In this document: positions 25,116-33,370 of the stretch, piece after piece
How the letters are laid out: each line of letters begins with the position of its first letter
Numbering within the stretch: position 1 is the first letter of the stretch
Assembly: GCF_902168175.1 (NCBI RefSeq)
Contig: NZ_CABHOU010000095.1
Coordinates: 372,001-436,000 of the forward strand
Direction of reading: 5' to 3'
DNA from: an uncultured Chitinophaga sp.
GTDB taxonomy: Bacteria; Bacteroidota; Bacteroidia; Chitinophagales; Chitinophagaceae
Length of the DNA stretch: 64,000 nucleotides
Notes under the pieces: generated by a model
What the model was told of the DNA's origin: nothing
Seen by the model: only the letters and a program-made list of their open reading frames with translations
Databases searched by the model: none
Position numbers and translations under genes: made by a program

Positions 25116-25613
25116 GCTGTGCTTAATTGGATAGCTAAAGTAGTAAAGTTTTAAAATATAGTTTTCCTTTAATCCGGAATGCCTGCAGGTATACGCCATA
25201 AATTGCAGAGGCATTTTGTTTAAAGAAATGTTAAAGCCAGCCCCCAAAACCTATTAAATATTCAAAAACACTGCACCCACGATGCGCCTCCGGAATTTTG
25301 CAGATATCAAATTTGTTATACTTTTACATCGTCAATCTGATAACAGAAAATGTAGACAACAACTTCACTCAACGATATGAATACTTCTGTAAAGCATTAC
25401 GGAATATTTGTACAACCTTCCCGATTGGTAATATAGAAACCCAGCTCCCGGTAAGCTTTTGAATGCTGCGCAAGCGTTTTGCGTACTGCTATTCTGTACA
25501 TGCTTTCCAGACGTTCGTATGCGTCTTCATCACATGGTATGCCTATGCTGCGCAAGTGCACGTGCGATAGCTGTGTTCATACCTCTTCTGATCACCATTT
25601 TATACTAAAAACA
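25116..25613. other. Divergent intergenic region between gldA and the five-gene cluster
   Basis: Contains a candidate plus-strand promoter at 25297-25326 and then about 285 nt of possible untranslated leader. Inside the leader, ctgcgcaag occurs twice (near 25465 and 25551). A plus-strand frame is open from 25479 but its N-terminal 45 residues look non-coding, so I treat it as leader. Confidence 0.45.
25297..25326 (+). promoter_or_regulatory. Candidate promoter of the five-gene cluster
   Basis: TTTG (25297-25300), 18-nt spacer, TACTTTTA (25319-25326; one mismatch to TAnnTTTG). It implies a leader of about 280 nt before the first start codon at 25614. Confidence 0.45.
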
Positions 25614-26273
25614 ATGGCAAACCTTTTAAAAAAGGCGCTAGGGCTCTTCGTGGAATTTGAGCCCGATGGGGAAAGTGCGCCCGTACAAAACAGCAGTAGT
25701 AATACTCCTGCAAAATTCCCTGCTGCTCATGCAAAAGAGATAGCCGCCGCTATGACTGATGCGGACCTCGACAAATTTGAACAGCACTTTTCGCAGCTCT
25801 TCGAGCGCAGTAACCTGCCAGGGCCCGACTACTTCGAGTTCTGGAAGATGATGGAAACGCTGGAAGCGCACCTGCCGGATGAAAAGGCACGCCTCTCCGT
25901 AGTGTATGCCACACTCAGCGTACAGGGCCTTACAAAGGATAAGTTGATGGAATCTGCCGCGCAATACAAACTGATTGTAGAGCAGGACCGCAACGAATTC
26001 GATAAGGCGGCTAACGACAAAGCATCGCACGAAATTGAAGGTCGCAGGCAACAACTGGAGGATATGGAAAAGCTGATAGCCGATAATGCGGAGCTGATCC
26101 AGAAACTGACCCAGGAAATTACTGCAGCACAAACTAAGGCAGGCGCTTTAAAAACGGAAGTAACGGAGCATGAAAGGAAGATAGCTGTAAACCGCCAGGG
26201 TTACCAGGTGGCGAGTGAGGCAATGATCAATAAAATTCTTACTGACATTCAAAAAATTCAAACATCACTCTAA
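25614..26273 (+). CDS. Coiled-coil cytoplasmic protein of unknown function (first gene of the ABC cluster)
   Basis: A 219-residue soluble protein. Residues 1-60 (MANLLKKALGLFVEFEPDGE..., Ser/Ala/Pro-rich linker) precede a helical domain (about 65-125, with PDYFEFWKMMETLEAHLPDE), then a long coiled coil from about 130 to 215 with charged heptads. No signal peptide or membrane helix. I start at MANLLKK (25614) rather than the upstream frame start, whose residues are Cys/His/Ser-rich and atypical. It ends 1 nt before the next start, so translation is likely coupled. I recognise no family with confidence; a scaffold or membrane-stress partner role is only inference. Confidence 0.75.
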   Translation: MANLLKKALGLFVEFEPDGESAPVQNSSSNTPAKFPAAHAKEIAAAMTDADLDKFEQHFSQLFERSNLPGPDYFEFWKMMETLEAHLPDEKARLSVVYATLSVQGLTKDKLMESAAQYKLIVEQDRNEFDKAANDKASHEIEGRRQQLEDMEKLIADNAELIQKLTQEITAAQTKAGALKTEVTEHERKIAVNRQGYQVASEAMINKILTDIQKIQTSL

Positions 26274-26274
26274 C

Positions 26275-27261
26275 ATGGAAACACAATTCTTTCCCGCAGA
26301 ACCCGGCCAGAAGCTGAAGTCTTACTGGAACAGGCCCGGTGGTAAGTTCGGTTTGGTCATCGGCCTGGGACTACTTGTACTGGCTGGTTATTATGTAGTG
26401 CCCATACTTACAAAGGTGGTATGGAACACGCTCAACTTCGGTATTGCACTGGTGTGCTTAGGTATATTCCTGTACGCTGTTACGCACCGCAAACTGCGCC
26501 TGAGTTTATTCTACTTCTATGAATGGCTGATGAAAAAGCTGATAGGTGTAGTCATAGAACTCGACCCTTTCCTGATCGCGGAGGATTATATCGGCGATAT
26601 GGAAGAACAGCGTGAAAAGCTTTATAAACAGTCGATTGATGTAGACGCGCAAAAGGAAAAGATAGACCTGAAGATCGCGGATAAGGAACGGGAAATGGGG
26701 CACCTGATCGGTCGCGCTAAAGCGGCGCAGAACAATAACATGCTGCCCGAACTGGGTAATGCCACCAGGCAGATAGCGCGCCTGAAAGAATACATCATGC
26801 AGCTTACGCCGATACGCGATAACCTGGCCCGCATTGGCGACTATCTCACCAAGGTACACAAAAACAGTGCTTACCTGATTGAAGATGCCCGAAATGAACT
26901 GGAACTAAAAAAAGACCTGTACAAATCCGTTACCTCGGGCAACAGGGCACTCAGTTCCGCACTCAAAATATTTAAAGGCGATCCTGAAAAGAAACTGATG
27001 GTGGAACAGTCCATGGAGTTTTTGAAGGAGGACATCGCTACAAAATTGTCGAGCATGAAGAAGGCGATCAATTACTCGAACGACTTTATGCGCTCTATCG
27101 ACCTGGACAATGCTACGTACGAATTGCAAGGCCTGCAAATGCTGGAATCGTTTGATCCCGACAAGGAATTTAAACTGAACACACAGCCATGGGAACCTTC
27201 TAAAACTGATCGTTTGCCAGGTACCGTGGCCAAAGACAATTACAATGATTTATTAAGCTAA
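26275..27261 (+). CDS. Two-TM coiled-coil membrane protein of unknown function
   Basis: A 328-residue protein with two membrane helices (about 26-46, GLVIGLGLLVLAGYYVVPIL, and about 53-72, LNFGIALVCLGIFLYAV). An amphipathic segment (LFYFYEWLMKKLIGVVIELD) follows, then a long helical coiled-coil domain (about 105-280), ending in a Pro/Asn-rich tail. The coiled coil has patterns such as DKEREMGHLIGRAKAAQNNN that loosely recall PspA-like or TelA-like helical proteins, but I cannot assign it. It is tightly coupled to the gene before it and 36 bp from the SBP-OmpA gene after it. Confidence 0.75.
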   Translation: METQFFPAEPGQKLKSYWNRPGGKFGLVIGLGLLVLAGYYVVPILTKVVWNTLNFGIALVCLGIFLYAVTHRKLRLSLFYFYEWLMKKLIGVVIELDPFLIAEDYIGDMEEQREKLYKQSIDVDAQKEKIDLKIADKEREMGHLIGRAKAAQNNNMLPELGNATRQIARLKEYIMQLTPIRDNLARIGDYLTKVHKNSAYLIEDARNELELKKDLYKSVTSGNRALSSALKIFKGDPEKKLMVEQSMEFLKEDIATKLSSMKKAINYSNDFMRSIDLDNATYELQGLQMLESFDPDKEFKLNTQPWEPSKTDRLPGTVAKDNYNDLLS

Positions 27262-27297
27262 TAACACACTTATCACTAACACTAAAAACTACACACA

Positions 27298-29064
27298 ATG
27301 TCTGTTAAAGTTAAACCCGGCGGTAAAATTTTAGGTATCATCATCGTATTGGGCGCTATATACGCCGCAAAAGTATTCTGGTGGGATAAACGCCCTCAGC
27401 AGGCCAAAGCCGCCGCCGAAATCGGACAGGTAAAACTGCCCGACGCGCCTGAAGCATCGTTAAGTAAAGATGCCGTAATGTTATCACTGCCTTCGGCTGA
27501 CGAAGCATTGAACGGCGGTACAAAAATCGAATGGCGTATTATGGCGTGGAACTCACAGTTCCCGCTGATGTATGCGAACGGTGGCGCTAAAACCACTAAA
27601 GGCTCCCTGCTCGACAAAGCGCAGTTGCAGCTCGAAATCATCAGGCAGGACGATTGTAACAAGTCGATAGCCGATATGGTGAAGTTCGCACAGGAGTATA
27701 AAGCGAACCCGAACACGCCTGGCGTATTCGCCTCTTTCATGGGCGACGGTATGCCTATGTTCTTCGCCGCACTGGCAAAAGAACTGGAGCCACTCGGCCC
27801 CGATTATCAGCCTATTGCATTTTATACCATGGGTAAAAGTTATGGTGAAGATAAACTGATGGGCCCTGTGGACTGGAAACGTGATCCTAAAAATGCGATC
27901 GGTAAAACAGTGGCCTGCGTACTGCGCGACGGTGATATGAACATACTGGTAAAATGGGCGGGCGATAACGGCCTGCGCGTAAACCCGGATGAAACCACTT
28001 ACGACCGCAATGCGATCAACCTTATCGCAGCTAACGACTTCCTCGACGCGGCCAATAAATACATTGCCGATTACAAAGAGTCGCGTAAGCTGGTAGTAGA
28101 TGGTAAAAAGATCAGTAAGGATACCACTGTAGGCGTAGACGCCGTGTCTACCTGGACGCCCGGCGACGTTAATGTGGCGCAGAAGCGTGGCGGACTGGTA
28201 AACATTGCATCTACCAGAGAGTATAGCTCCCAGATGCCGAACATTACCATCACCATCAAGAAATTCGCCTACGATCACCGTACCGATATGGAGAACCTGA
28301 TCATGGCTTTATCGCAGGCAGGCGACCAGGTGCGCTCGTTTAGTGAAGCGAAAGCTTTTGCTGCCGAAGTATCTGCAAAAGTATATGCCGAACAGGATGC
28401 TGCTTACTGGCTTAAATACTACAACGGCGTAGAAGAAAAAGATGCACAGGGTATGAATGTAAGCCTCGGTGGATCTATGGCCTACAACCTGGCCGATGCC
28501 GCTAATATGTTCGGTTTAGGTAAAGATGGTATTGACCGTTACAAGATCGTGTACAACACCTTCGGCGATATCCTGGTAAAGATGTATCCTGAACTGGTGC
28601 CCTCGTACCCGGTGTATAATAAGGTGGTAGATAAATCCTTTATCGCGTCTGTAGTATCCAACCACCCCGAATTGCTGGAAGGTAGTACGATCAAACAGGA
28701 ATACGCGAGTGAGATCACGAAAGAGGTATCGTCTAAATCGTACGAGATACAGTTTGAAACCGGTAGCGCGCAAATCAAAAAAAACTCTTACCCGGTGTTG
28801 GAAGAGATTCTGAAAAGTGCCGTAGTGGCCGAAGGTTTGAAGCTGGGCGTATATGGTCACACCGACAATGTGGGTAACGACCAGTCAAACACTGAGCTGT
28901 CTGAACAGCGAGCCGCATCGGTAAAAAATTACCTCCTGGGCAAAGGCCTTTCATCCGAACGAGTAGAAGCCAAAGGTTATGGCGCTACTAAACCCATCGC
29001 AGATAACAACAGTACCGAAGGTCGCGCAAGGAACCGCCGTGTGCAGATCGTTTTAGGTAACTAG
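27298..29064 (+). CDS. Membrane-anchored solute-binding protein fused to a C-terminal OmpA domain
   Basis: A 588-residue fusion. An uncleaved N-terminal anchor (about 9-26, GKILGIIIVLGAIYAAKVF) is followed by a linker. A large domain (about 75-450) is laid out like NMT1/SsuA-type periplasmic binding proteins (IEWRIMAWNSQFPLMYANGG, FASFMGDGMPMFFAALAKEL, NAIGKTVACVLRDGDMNILV). An OmpA-like peptidoglycan-binding domain (about 481-588) has GVYGHTDNVGNDQSNTELSE, RAASVKNYLLGKGL and GRARNRRVQIVL, keeping the conserved Asp and Arg residues. It would span from inner membrane to cell wall. Permease and ATPase genes follow, so it is probably the binding subunit of that transporter; the substrate is unknown. 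Confidence 0.8.
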   Translation: MSVKVKPGGKILGIIIVLGAIYAAKVFWWDKRPQQAKAAAEIGQVKLPDAPEASLSKDAVMLSLPSADEALNGGTKIEWRIMAWNSQFPLMYANGGAKTTKGSLLDKAQLQLEIIRQDDCNKSIADMVKFAQEYKANPNTPGVFASFMGDGMPMFFAALAKELEPLGPDYQPIAFYTMGKSYGEDKLMGPVDWKRDPKNAIGKTVACVLRDGDMNILVKWAGDNGLRVNPDETTYDRNAINLIAANDFLDAANKYIADYKESRKLVVDGKKISKDTTVGVDAVSTWTPGDVNVAQKRGGLVNIASTREYSSQMPNITITIKKFAYDHRTDMENLIMALSQAGDQVRSFSEAKAFAAEVSAKVYAEQDAAYWLKYYNGVEEKDAQGMNVSLGGSMAYNLADAANMFGLGKDGIDRYKIVYNTFGDILVKMYPELVPSYPVYNKVVDKSFIASVVSNHPELLEGSTIKQEYASEITKEVSSKSYEIQFETGSAQIKKNSYPVLEEILKSAVVAEGLKLGVYGHTDNVGNDQSNTELSEQRAASVKNYLLGKGLSSERVEAKGYGATKPIADNNSTEGRARNRRVQIVLGN

Positions 29065-29079
29065 TTCTATTTATCCCAT

Positions 29080-29105
29080 GCATGCCGTGCATTTGCACGG
29101 CATGC
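29080..29105 (+). terminator. Strong hairpin inside the cluster, between the SBP-OmpA and permease genes
   Basis: Perfect 12-bp arms gcatgccgtgca and tgcacggcatgc with a 2-nt loop, followed by ttttaaaa. It lies 16 bp after the SBP-OmpA stop and 16 bp before the permease start. It may be an attenuator that lowers expression of the transporter core relative to the binding protein. Confidence 0.65.
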
Positions 29106-29120
29106 TTTTAAAACACAACA

Positions 29121-29906
29121 ATGCAAACACTCAAACATATATTCGAACCACTGCGGCTGTTAAATAAGCGAACGCTTACACTGCTGATAGTGATAGAAGT
29201 ACTGCTGGCACTGGTAGCCTGGCAATTGAGCGGCGGCGGTCTTATTCCTACCCCGGCCAAAGTGCTGGCGGCATTGGGCGATATTGTACAGCGACCGGAT
29301 TTTCCGGATAACCTGTTTGCCAGTTTAACGCTCACCATTAAAGGTATGGGCATCAGTATCCTTATTGCACTGGTCATCAGTTACTTGTCTATTGTCCCGT
29401 TTTTTCAGCCACTGGCAAAGTTTGTGATCAAGTGTCGTTACCTCACCTTAACAGGTCTTATTTTCCTGTTTACGTTGTTAACCCAAAATGGCCATCAGCT
29501 TAAACTAAGCCTGCTCATATTTGGCATTGTACCGTTTTTCGTGACCTCTTTGTTATCGGTGATCGATAACATTCATGCGCAGGAATTCGAGTTATGTACC
29601 ACGCTACGCATGAACAGCTGGAAGGCTTTGTGGGAAGTGGTAATTGTAGGGCGGTTAGACCAGGTGTTTGAAGTAATGCGGCAGAACTTTGCCATTGCCT
29701 GGCTGATGATCACCTCTGTAGAAGGTTTGAGTATGAGCGAAGGCGGATTGGGCGTTATGCTGATTAAAGCCAACAAGTATGTACAGCTGGATGTGGTGTT
29801 TGGTACGCTGGTGATCATATTTATACTCGGTATTTTATTCGATTACCTGCTGGGTACCGTTCGCCACTGGTTATTCCCTTACACCAAATTAACCGTAAGA
29901 CGATGA
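29121..29906 (+). CDS. ABC transporter permease (SsuC/TauC-like)
   Basis: A 261-residue inner-membrane permease with about six helices and the cytoplasmic EAA-type loop (about residues 160-185, LCTTLRMNSWKALWEVVIVG). It ends with IFILGILFDYLLGTVRHWLF, the usual C-terminus of the nitrate/sulfonate/taurine permease group. The stop overlaps the ATPase start as ATGA (29903-29906), so the pair is translationally coupled. The substrate is unknown; homologs in this group carry sulfonates, nitrate or thiamine precursors. Confidence 0.85.
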   Translation: MQTLKHIFEPLRLLNKRTLTLLIVIEVLLALVAWQLSGGGLIPTPAKVLAALGDIVQRPDFPDNLFASLTLTIKGMGISILIALVISYLSIVPFFQPLAKFVIKCRYLTLTGLIFLFTLLTQNGHQLKLSLLIFGIVPFFVTSLLSVIDNIHAQEFELCTTLRMNSWKALWEVVIVGRLDQVFEVMRQNFAIAWLMITSVEGLSMSEGGLGVMLIKANKYVQLDVVFGTLVIIFILGILFDYLLGTVRHWLFPYTKLTVRR

Positions 29907-30706
29907 ACACATATTCAAAACACGAAGTATTATTAAGTGCGGAAAACATCCAGCTGCAGTATGGCGAAAAGGTGGTGTTGCGCGATGTGAACTTCCGCAT
30001 ACAGGACATTCGCCGGCACGGTATAAACCAGGGCCAGGTGGTATCGCTTATCGGCCGCAGCGGTATTGGTAAAACCCAGTTGTTCCGCATACTTTCCGGT
30101 TTGCTGAGGCCAGGTGCAGGAGAGGTAAGGATTGATGAAGATCAGCATGTGGTGAAACCCGGTGAAGTAGGTATTGTGCCGCAGAACTATATCCTGTTTA
30201 ACCACCGTACTATTTACCAGAATTTAAAGATCGGGCTGGACAGCGCACAGTTAAATCTGAGTGAGGCAGAAACCAAAAGCACGATAGCCGAATATGCCGC
30301 CACGTTCGAACTGAGCGAACATCTTAAAAAGTATCCTGCACAGTTGAGCGGCGGCCAGCGCCAGCGCGCCAGCATTATCCAGCAGGTGCTTACCGGTAAC
30401 AAGTTCATATTGCTCGATGAGCCCTTTTCTGGTCTTGATGTGCTGATGATCGACCGCGTGATGGAGTTGCTGCTGAAGATATCGACCCTTAGCGAGCATA
30501 ATACGCTGATTATCGTGAGCCATGATATAGAGAATGCCGCGGCCATTTCAGACATGGTGTGGGTGTTGGGGGCAGAAGAAGGTAAACCCGGCGCCACGAT
30601 TGTAAAGGAGTACGACCTTTGCCAGATGGGGCTTGCGTGGAAACCTGAGATCAGGAGCGATATGCGTTTCGTGGAATTACTGACCGATATCAGAAAGCAC
30701 TTATAA
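29903..30706 (+). CDS. ABC transporter ATP-binding protein
   Basis: A 267-residue ATPase partner of the preceding permease. Walker A is GRSGIGKTQ (about residues 51-59), with Gln after the Lys-Thr where Ser or Thr is usual. The Q-loop is VPQNYILF, the signature LSGGQRQRAS (about 147-156), Walker B FILLDEPFSGLD (about 168-180) and the switch His is in VSHDIENAA. An insertion (DIRRHGINQGQVVSL) before Walker A is slightly unusual. Forty bp separate it from the M23 peptidase gene, which may share the transcript. Confidence 0.88.
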   Translation: MNTYSKHEVLLSAENIQLQYGEKVVLRDVNFRIQDIRRHGINQGQVVSLIGRSGIGKTQLFRILSGLLRPGAGEVRIDEDQHVVKPGEVGIVPQNYILFNHRTIYQNLKIGLDSAQLNLSEAETKSTIAEYAATFELSEHLKKYPAQLSGGQRQRASIIQQVLTGNKFILLDEPFSGLDVLMIDRVMELLLKISTLSEHNTLIIVSHDIENAAAISDMVWVLGAEEGKPGATIVKEYDLCQMGLAWKPEIRSDMRFVELLTDIRKHL

Positions 30707-30745
30707 GAACTGGGCCGGTTTTTTCTTTATCCTTACATTTGCTGG

Positions 30746-32446
30746 ATGAAGAAATTAATTGGCCTTTTTCTTTTAGCTCCGGCTTTATCTATAGCACAGG
30801 ACATTCCCGTAAAAAACTATCCCAAAGGATACTTCCGTAATCCGTTGGAAGTGCCTATCGTACTGGCAGGCAACTTCGGTGAATTACGTCCCAACCACTT
30901 TCACTCCGGGCTGGATATTAAAACCCAGCAGCGGGAGAACCTGGCGGTACATGCAGCTGCGGAAGGATATGTGAGCCGTATCGGAATTTCGCATACTGGT
31001 TTTGGTAACGTGGTGTATATAACGCACCCGAACGGTTATACCACGGTATACGCCCACCTGAACCGTTTTTACCCTGCGCTGGAGCAGTACGTAAAGCAAA
31101 AGCAGTATGAGCAGCAAAGCTGGGCGGCCGATATGGTAATACCGGCACACCTGTTCCCGGTAAAGAAAGGCGACTTCATAGCCTGGAGCGGCAATACCGG
31201 CGGGTCTGCCGGTCCGCACCTGCACTTCGAAATACGCGATACTAAAACCGAGAAACCCCTGAACGGCCTGCTGTTCGGCTTTCCGGTACCCGATACCCGC
31301 GCGCCCGAAATACAGCGCATTGCTATTTACGACCGTAACCGCAGCCTGTACGAGCAAACGCCCGTAATGCTGGCCGTTACGCGTAGTAAAACCGGTCAGT
31401 ACGTAGCGGCCAAACCATTAATAAAAGTGAATACCGATAAAGCCGGTATTGCTATCAGCGCGCTGGACAGGCAAAGTAATTCCGATAACCCGAACGGTAT
31501 TTTCCAGACGGTGTTGTACGATAACAATGTGCCGTTAACCGGTTTTCAACTGGACAACATCGGGTACGAGGAAACCCGTTACCTGAATGCGCATGTGGAT
31601 TATAAGATGAAGAAAGGCGGTGGCCCTTTTGTGCAGTTGCTGTTCTCGCTGCCCGGTAACGCGTTGGGCATTTACCACGATTTCGAGGGCGATAACGGCC
31701 TTGTAGATCTTTCTGATGGCAAGGTGCACCCGCTGAAGCTGGAGGTGAAGGATGCCTATGGGAACACCTCCCAGGTTACGTTCTCCTTGCAGCAGGAGAA
31801 TGCGTCGCCGGCAACTGCCGCCTGCGCTAATACCATGTTCCCCGATTCGCGCAATATATTCGAGAACAACCAGGTAGAGTTTTTCCTGGATGAGGGTAGC
31901 ATTTACGATAAAATATGTTTCCGGTATTCAGAGCTGGGTGCCACAAGCGCCAGTGCCTACTCAAATACCTACAGGCTGCACAATGCGCTGATACCAATTC
32001 ACAGCAGTTTTAACGTGCGCATTAAGCCAACTAAACAGGTACCCGCGCATCTGCAAACCAAAATGGTGATCGTTCGTAATGGTTTAGGCAACAGCGTAGC
32101 GGCTGCCACCTTCGAAGACGGCTGGTATAAAGGCGCTTTCCGCGATTTCGGCGACTTCTACCTCGCGGTAGATACCATAAAACCGAAAATCACACCGCTG
32201 GGTGCGTTGAAAAACGGTATGAACATGGGCAAATTAGGCAAAATAGCCTTTTCCATGAGCGATGCCAGCGGTATTAAATCTTACCGTGCCGACCTGGACG
32301 GTAAGTGGCTGATGATGTCGAGGAAGAGTAATGTGATTACTTATACTTTCGACGAACACTGCCTGCCGGGCAACCATACACTGGTGCTTACGGTGATAGA
32401 TATTGCGGGCAACGAGGCCAGCTATACCATTAACTTTAAACGATAA
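30746..32446 (+). CDS. M23 family metallopeptidase, exported
   Basis: A 566-residue secreted peptidoglycan endopeptidase candidate. The signal peptide is MKKLIGLFLLAPALSIAQ. The catalytic M23 (LytM) domain is N-terminal (about 45-180) with intact zinc ligands: H-x3-D in HFHSGLDI and H-x-H in GPHLHFEIRD, plus VYAHLNRF. The rest (about 190-566) is beta-rich, with Ig-like repeats (AGIAISALDRQSNSDNP and VIDIAGNEASYTINF), probably for binding or surface display. It may be co-transcribed with the ABC cluster upstream and bcp downstream (9 bp gap). Confidence 0.88.
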   Translation: MKKLIGLFLLAPALSIAQDIPVKNYPKGYFRNPLEVPIVLAGNFGELRPNHFHSGLDIKTQQRENLAVHAAAEGYVSRIGISHTGFGNVVYITHPNGYTTVYAHLNRFYPALEQYVKQKQYEQQSWAADMVIPAHLFPVKKGDFIAWSGNTGGSAGPHLHFEIRDTKTEKPLNGLLFGFPVPDTRAPEIQRIAIYDRNRSLYEQTPVMLAVTRSKTGQYVAAKPLIKVNTDKAGIAISALDRQSNSDNPNGIFQTVLYDNNVPLTGFQLDNIGYEETRYLNAHVDYKMKKGGGPFVQLLFSLPGNALGIYHDFEGDNGLVDLSDGKVHPLKLEVKDAYGNTSQVTFSLQQENASPATAACANTMFPDSRNIFENNQVEFFLDEGSIYDKICFRYSELGATSASAYSNTYRLHNALIPIHSSFNVRIKPTKQVPAHLQTKMVIVRNGLGNSVAAATFEDGWYKGAFRDFGDFYLAVDTIKPKITPLGALKNGMNMGKLGKIAFSMSDASGIKSYRADLDGKWLMMSRKSNVITYTFDEHCLPGNHTLVLTVIDIAGNEASYTINFKR

Positions 32447-32455
32447 GAAGGGAAG

Positions 32456-32917
32456 ATGTTTCATTTGAAAGAGGGAGATAAGGCGCCTGTATTCCAGGGC
32501 CGCGATCAGAACGGAAAATTGGTGTCATTAAAAGATTATAAGGGCAAAAAGGTGATCCTGTTTTTTTATCCGAAGGACAGCACTGCTACCTGCACCGTTC
32601 AGGCCTGCAACCTCCGCGACAACTACAGCGATTTAACCGGAAAGGGGTACGAGGTAGTGGGCGTGAGTGCTGATGGTGAAAAGAGCCACCAGAAGTTCAT
32701 TAACAAAAACCAGTTACCTTATACCCTGCTGGCCGACGAAGACCGCAGCATCCTGGAGCAGTACGGTGTATGGGGCGAAAAGAAGTTCATGGGCCGCGTA
32801 TACGACGGCATCCACCGCACTACTTTCCTCATTAACGAAAATGGGATCATCGATAAGATCATTCGCAAGCCGCAATCGAAGCGACATACGGACGAGATTT
32901 TAGAGATCTGGAAATAA
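32456..32917 (+). CDS. bcp: Thiol peroxidase, Bcp-type peroxiredoxin
   Basis: A 153-residue thioredoxin-dependent peroxiredoxin reducing hydrogen peroxide and organic hydroperoxides. The start LKEGDKAPVFQGRDQNG and the active site FFYPKDSTATCTVQACNLRD fit the Bcp/PrxQ family: peroxidatic Cys in ATCTVQAC, with the resolving Cys five residues later. The catalytic Thr is replaced by Ala two residues before, at ...STATC, a small variation on the usual NTPGCT. The start is 9 bp after the M23 gene. Confidence 0.93.
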   Translation: MFHLKEGDKAPVFQGRDQNGKLVSLKDYKGKKVILFFYPKDSTATCTVQACNLRDNYSDLTGKGYEVVGVSADGEKSHQKFINKNQLPYTLLADEDRSILEQYGVWGEKKFMGRVYDGIHRTTFLINENGIIDKIIRKPQSKRHTDEILEIWK

Positions 32918-32924
32918 CCGCAGG

Positions 32925-32950
32925 AGGCGCCTGGTATGGGCGCCTTTTTA
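32925..32950 (+). terminator. Terminator after bcp
   Basis: aggcgcc / ggcgcct arms with a 7-nt loop and a T run, 8 bp past the stop. Confidence 0.85.
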
Positions 32951-32974
32951 TTTATTGAGCCAGCGGTGGGAACG

Positions 32975-33004
32975 CTATTGAGCCGCCGTTGTGTCACTCC
33001 CTTC
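32975..33004 (-). repeat. Dispersed 30-bp intergenic element, copy 3 (inverted)
   Basis: The minus strand reads gaagggagtgacacaacggc then ggctcaatag. It is preceded by ctgccgct on the same strand, as in the copy at 33513. Confidence 0.85.
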
Positions 33005-33132
33005 AGCGGCAGTAACTACACCGGGCAACCTTTCTATTAAATCCAAACGGTGTATACATCGCCCAGTTGCAAATCTATAGCGCTGGAATTATATCTGTCG
33101 CAATCACACCCGCGTGCCTTAAAAGTGTTTAA

Positions 33133-33199
33133 CCGTCCGCTCACCCTCCGCTCACCGTCCGCTCACCCTCCGCTCACTGTCCGCTCACCCTCCGCTTCA
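33133..33199. repeat. Array of 11-bp tandem units (ccgtccgctca type)
   Basis: Six consecutive units alternate ccgtccgctca and ccctccgctca; the fifth begins ctg and the last is 12 bp. Degenerate units seem to continue to about 33235 (ccgtacttcca and relatives). Confidence 0.85.
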
Positions 33200-33281
33200 C
33201 CGTACTTCCACCTTGCTCCCTCCCTACTTCCCTGATACTAGTCAGGTCCTTTATCGATCCTTATACACTTTCCCATATTAA

Positions 33282-33370
33282 ACCTGTACATAACCCGTAG
33301 ATAAACCGTCTCTTTTAAGATACGACTCATATGCGGGTCATATACGGCTTATATACGGGACATATACGGG
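33282..33370. repeat. Second array of 11-bp units in inverted arrangement
   Basis: Three units in one orientation (acctgtacata, acccgtagata, aaccgtctctt; 33282-33314) are followed, after 12 bp, by four in the other (tcatatgcggg, tcatatacggc, ttatatacggg, acatatacggg; 33327-33370). The organisation matches the array at 1951-2074 although the unit sequence is different. Confidence 0.75.

Noticed and set aside
25479..25613. An upstream extension of the first gene of the ABC cluster
   Set aside because: The extra 45 residues are rich in Cys, His and Ser and look non-coding; the start at 25614 gives a normal protein.
33050..33235. A short plus-strand frame over the 11-bp repeats
   Set aside because: Its product is a simple Pro/Ser translation of the tandem repeats, without a start context or similarity to anything I recognise.
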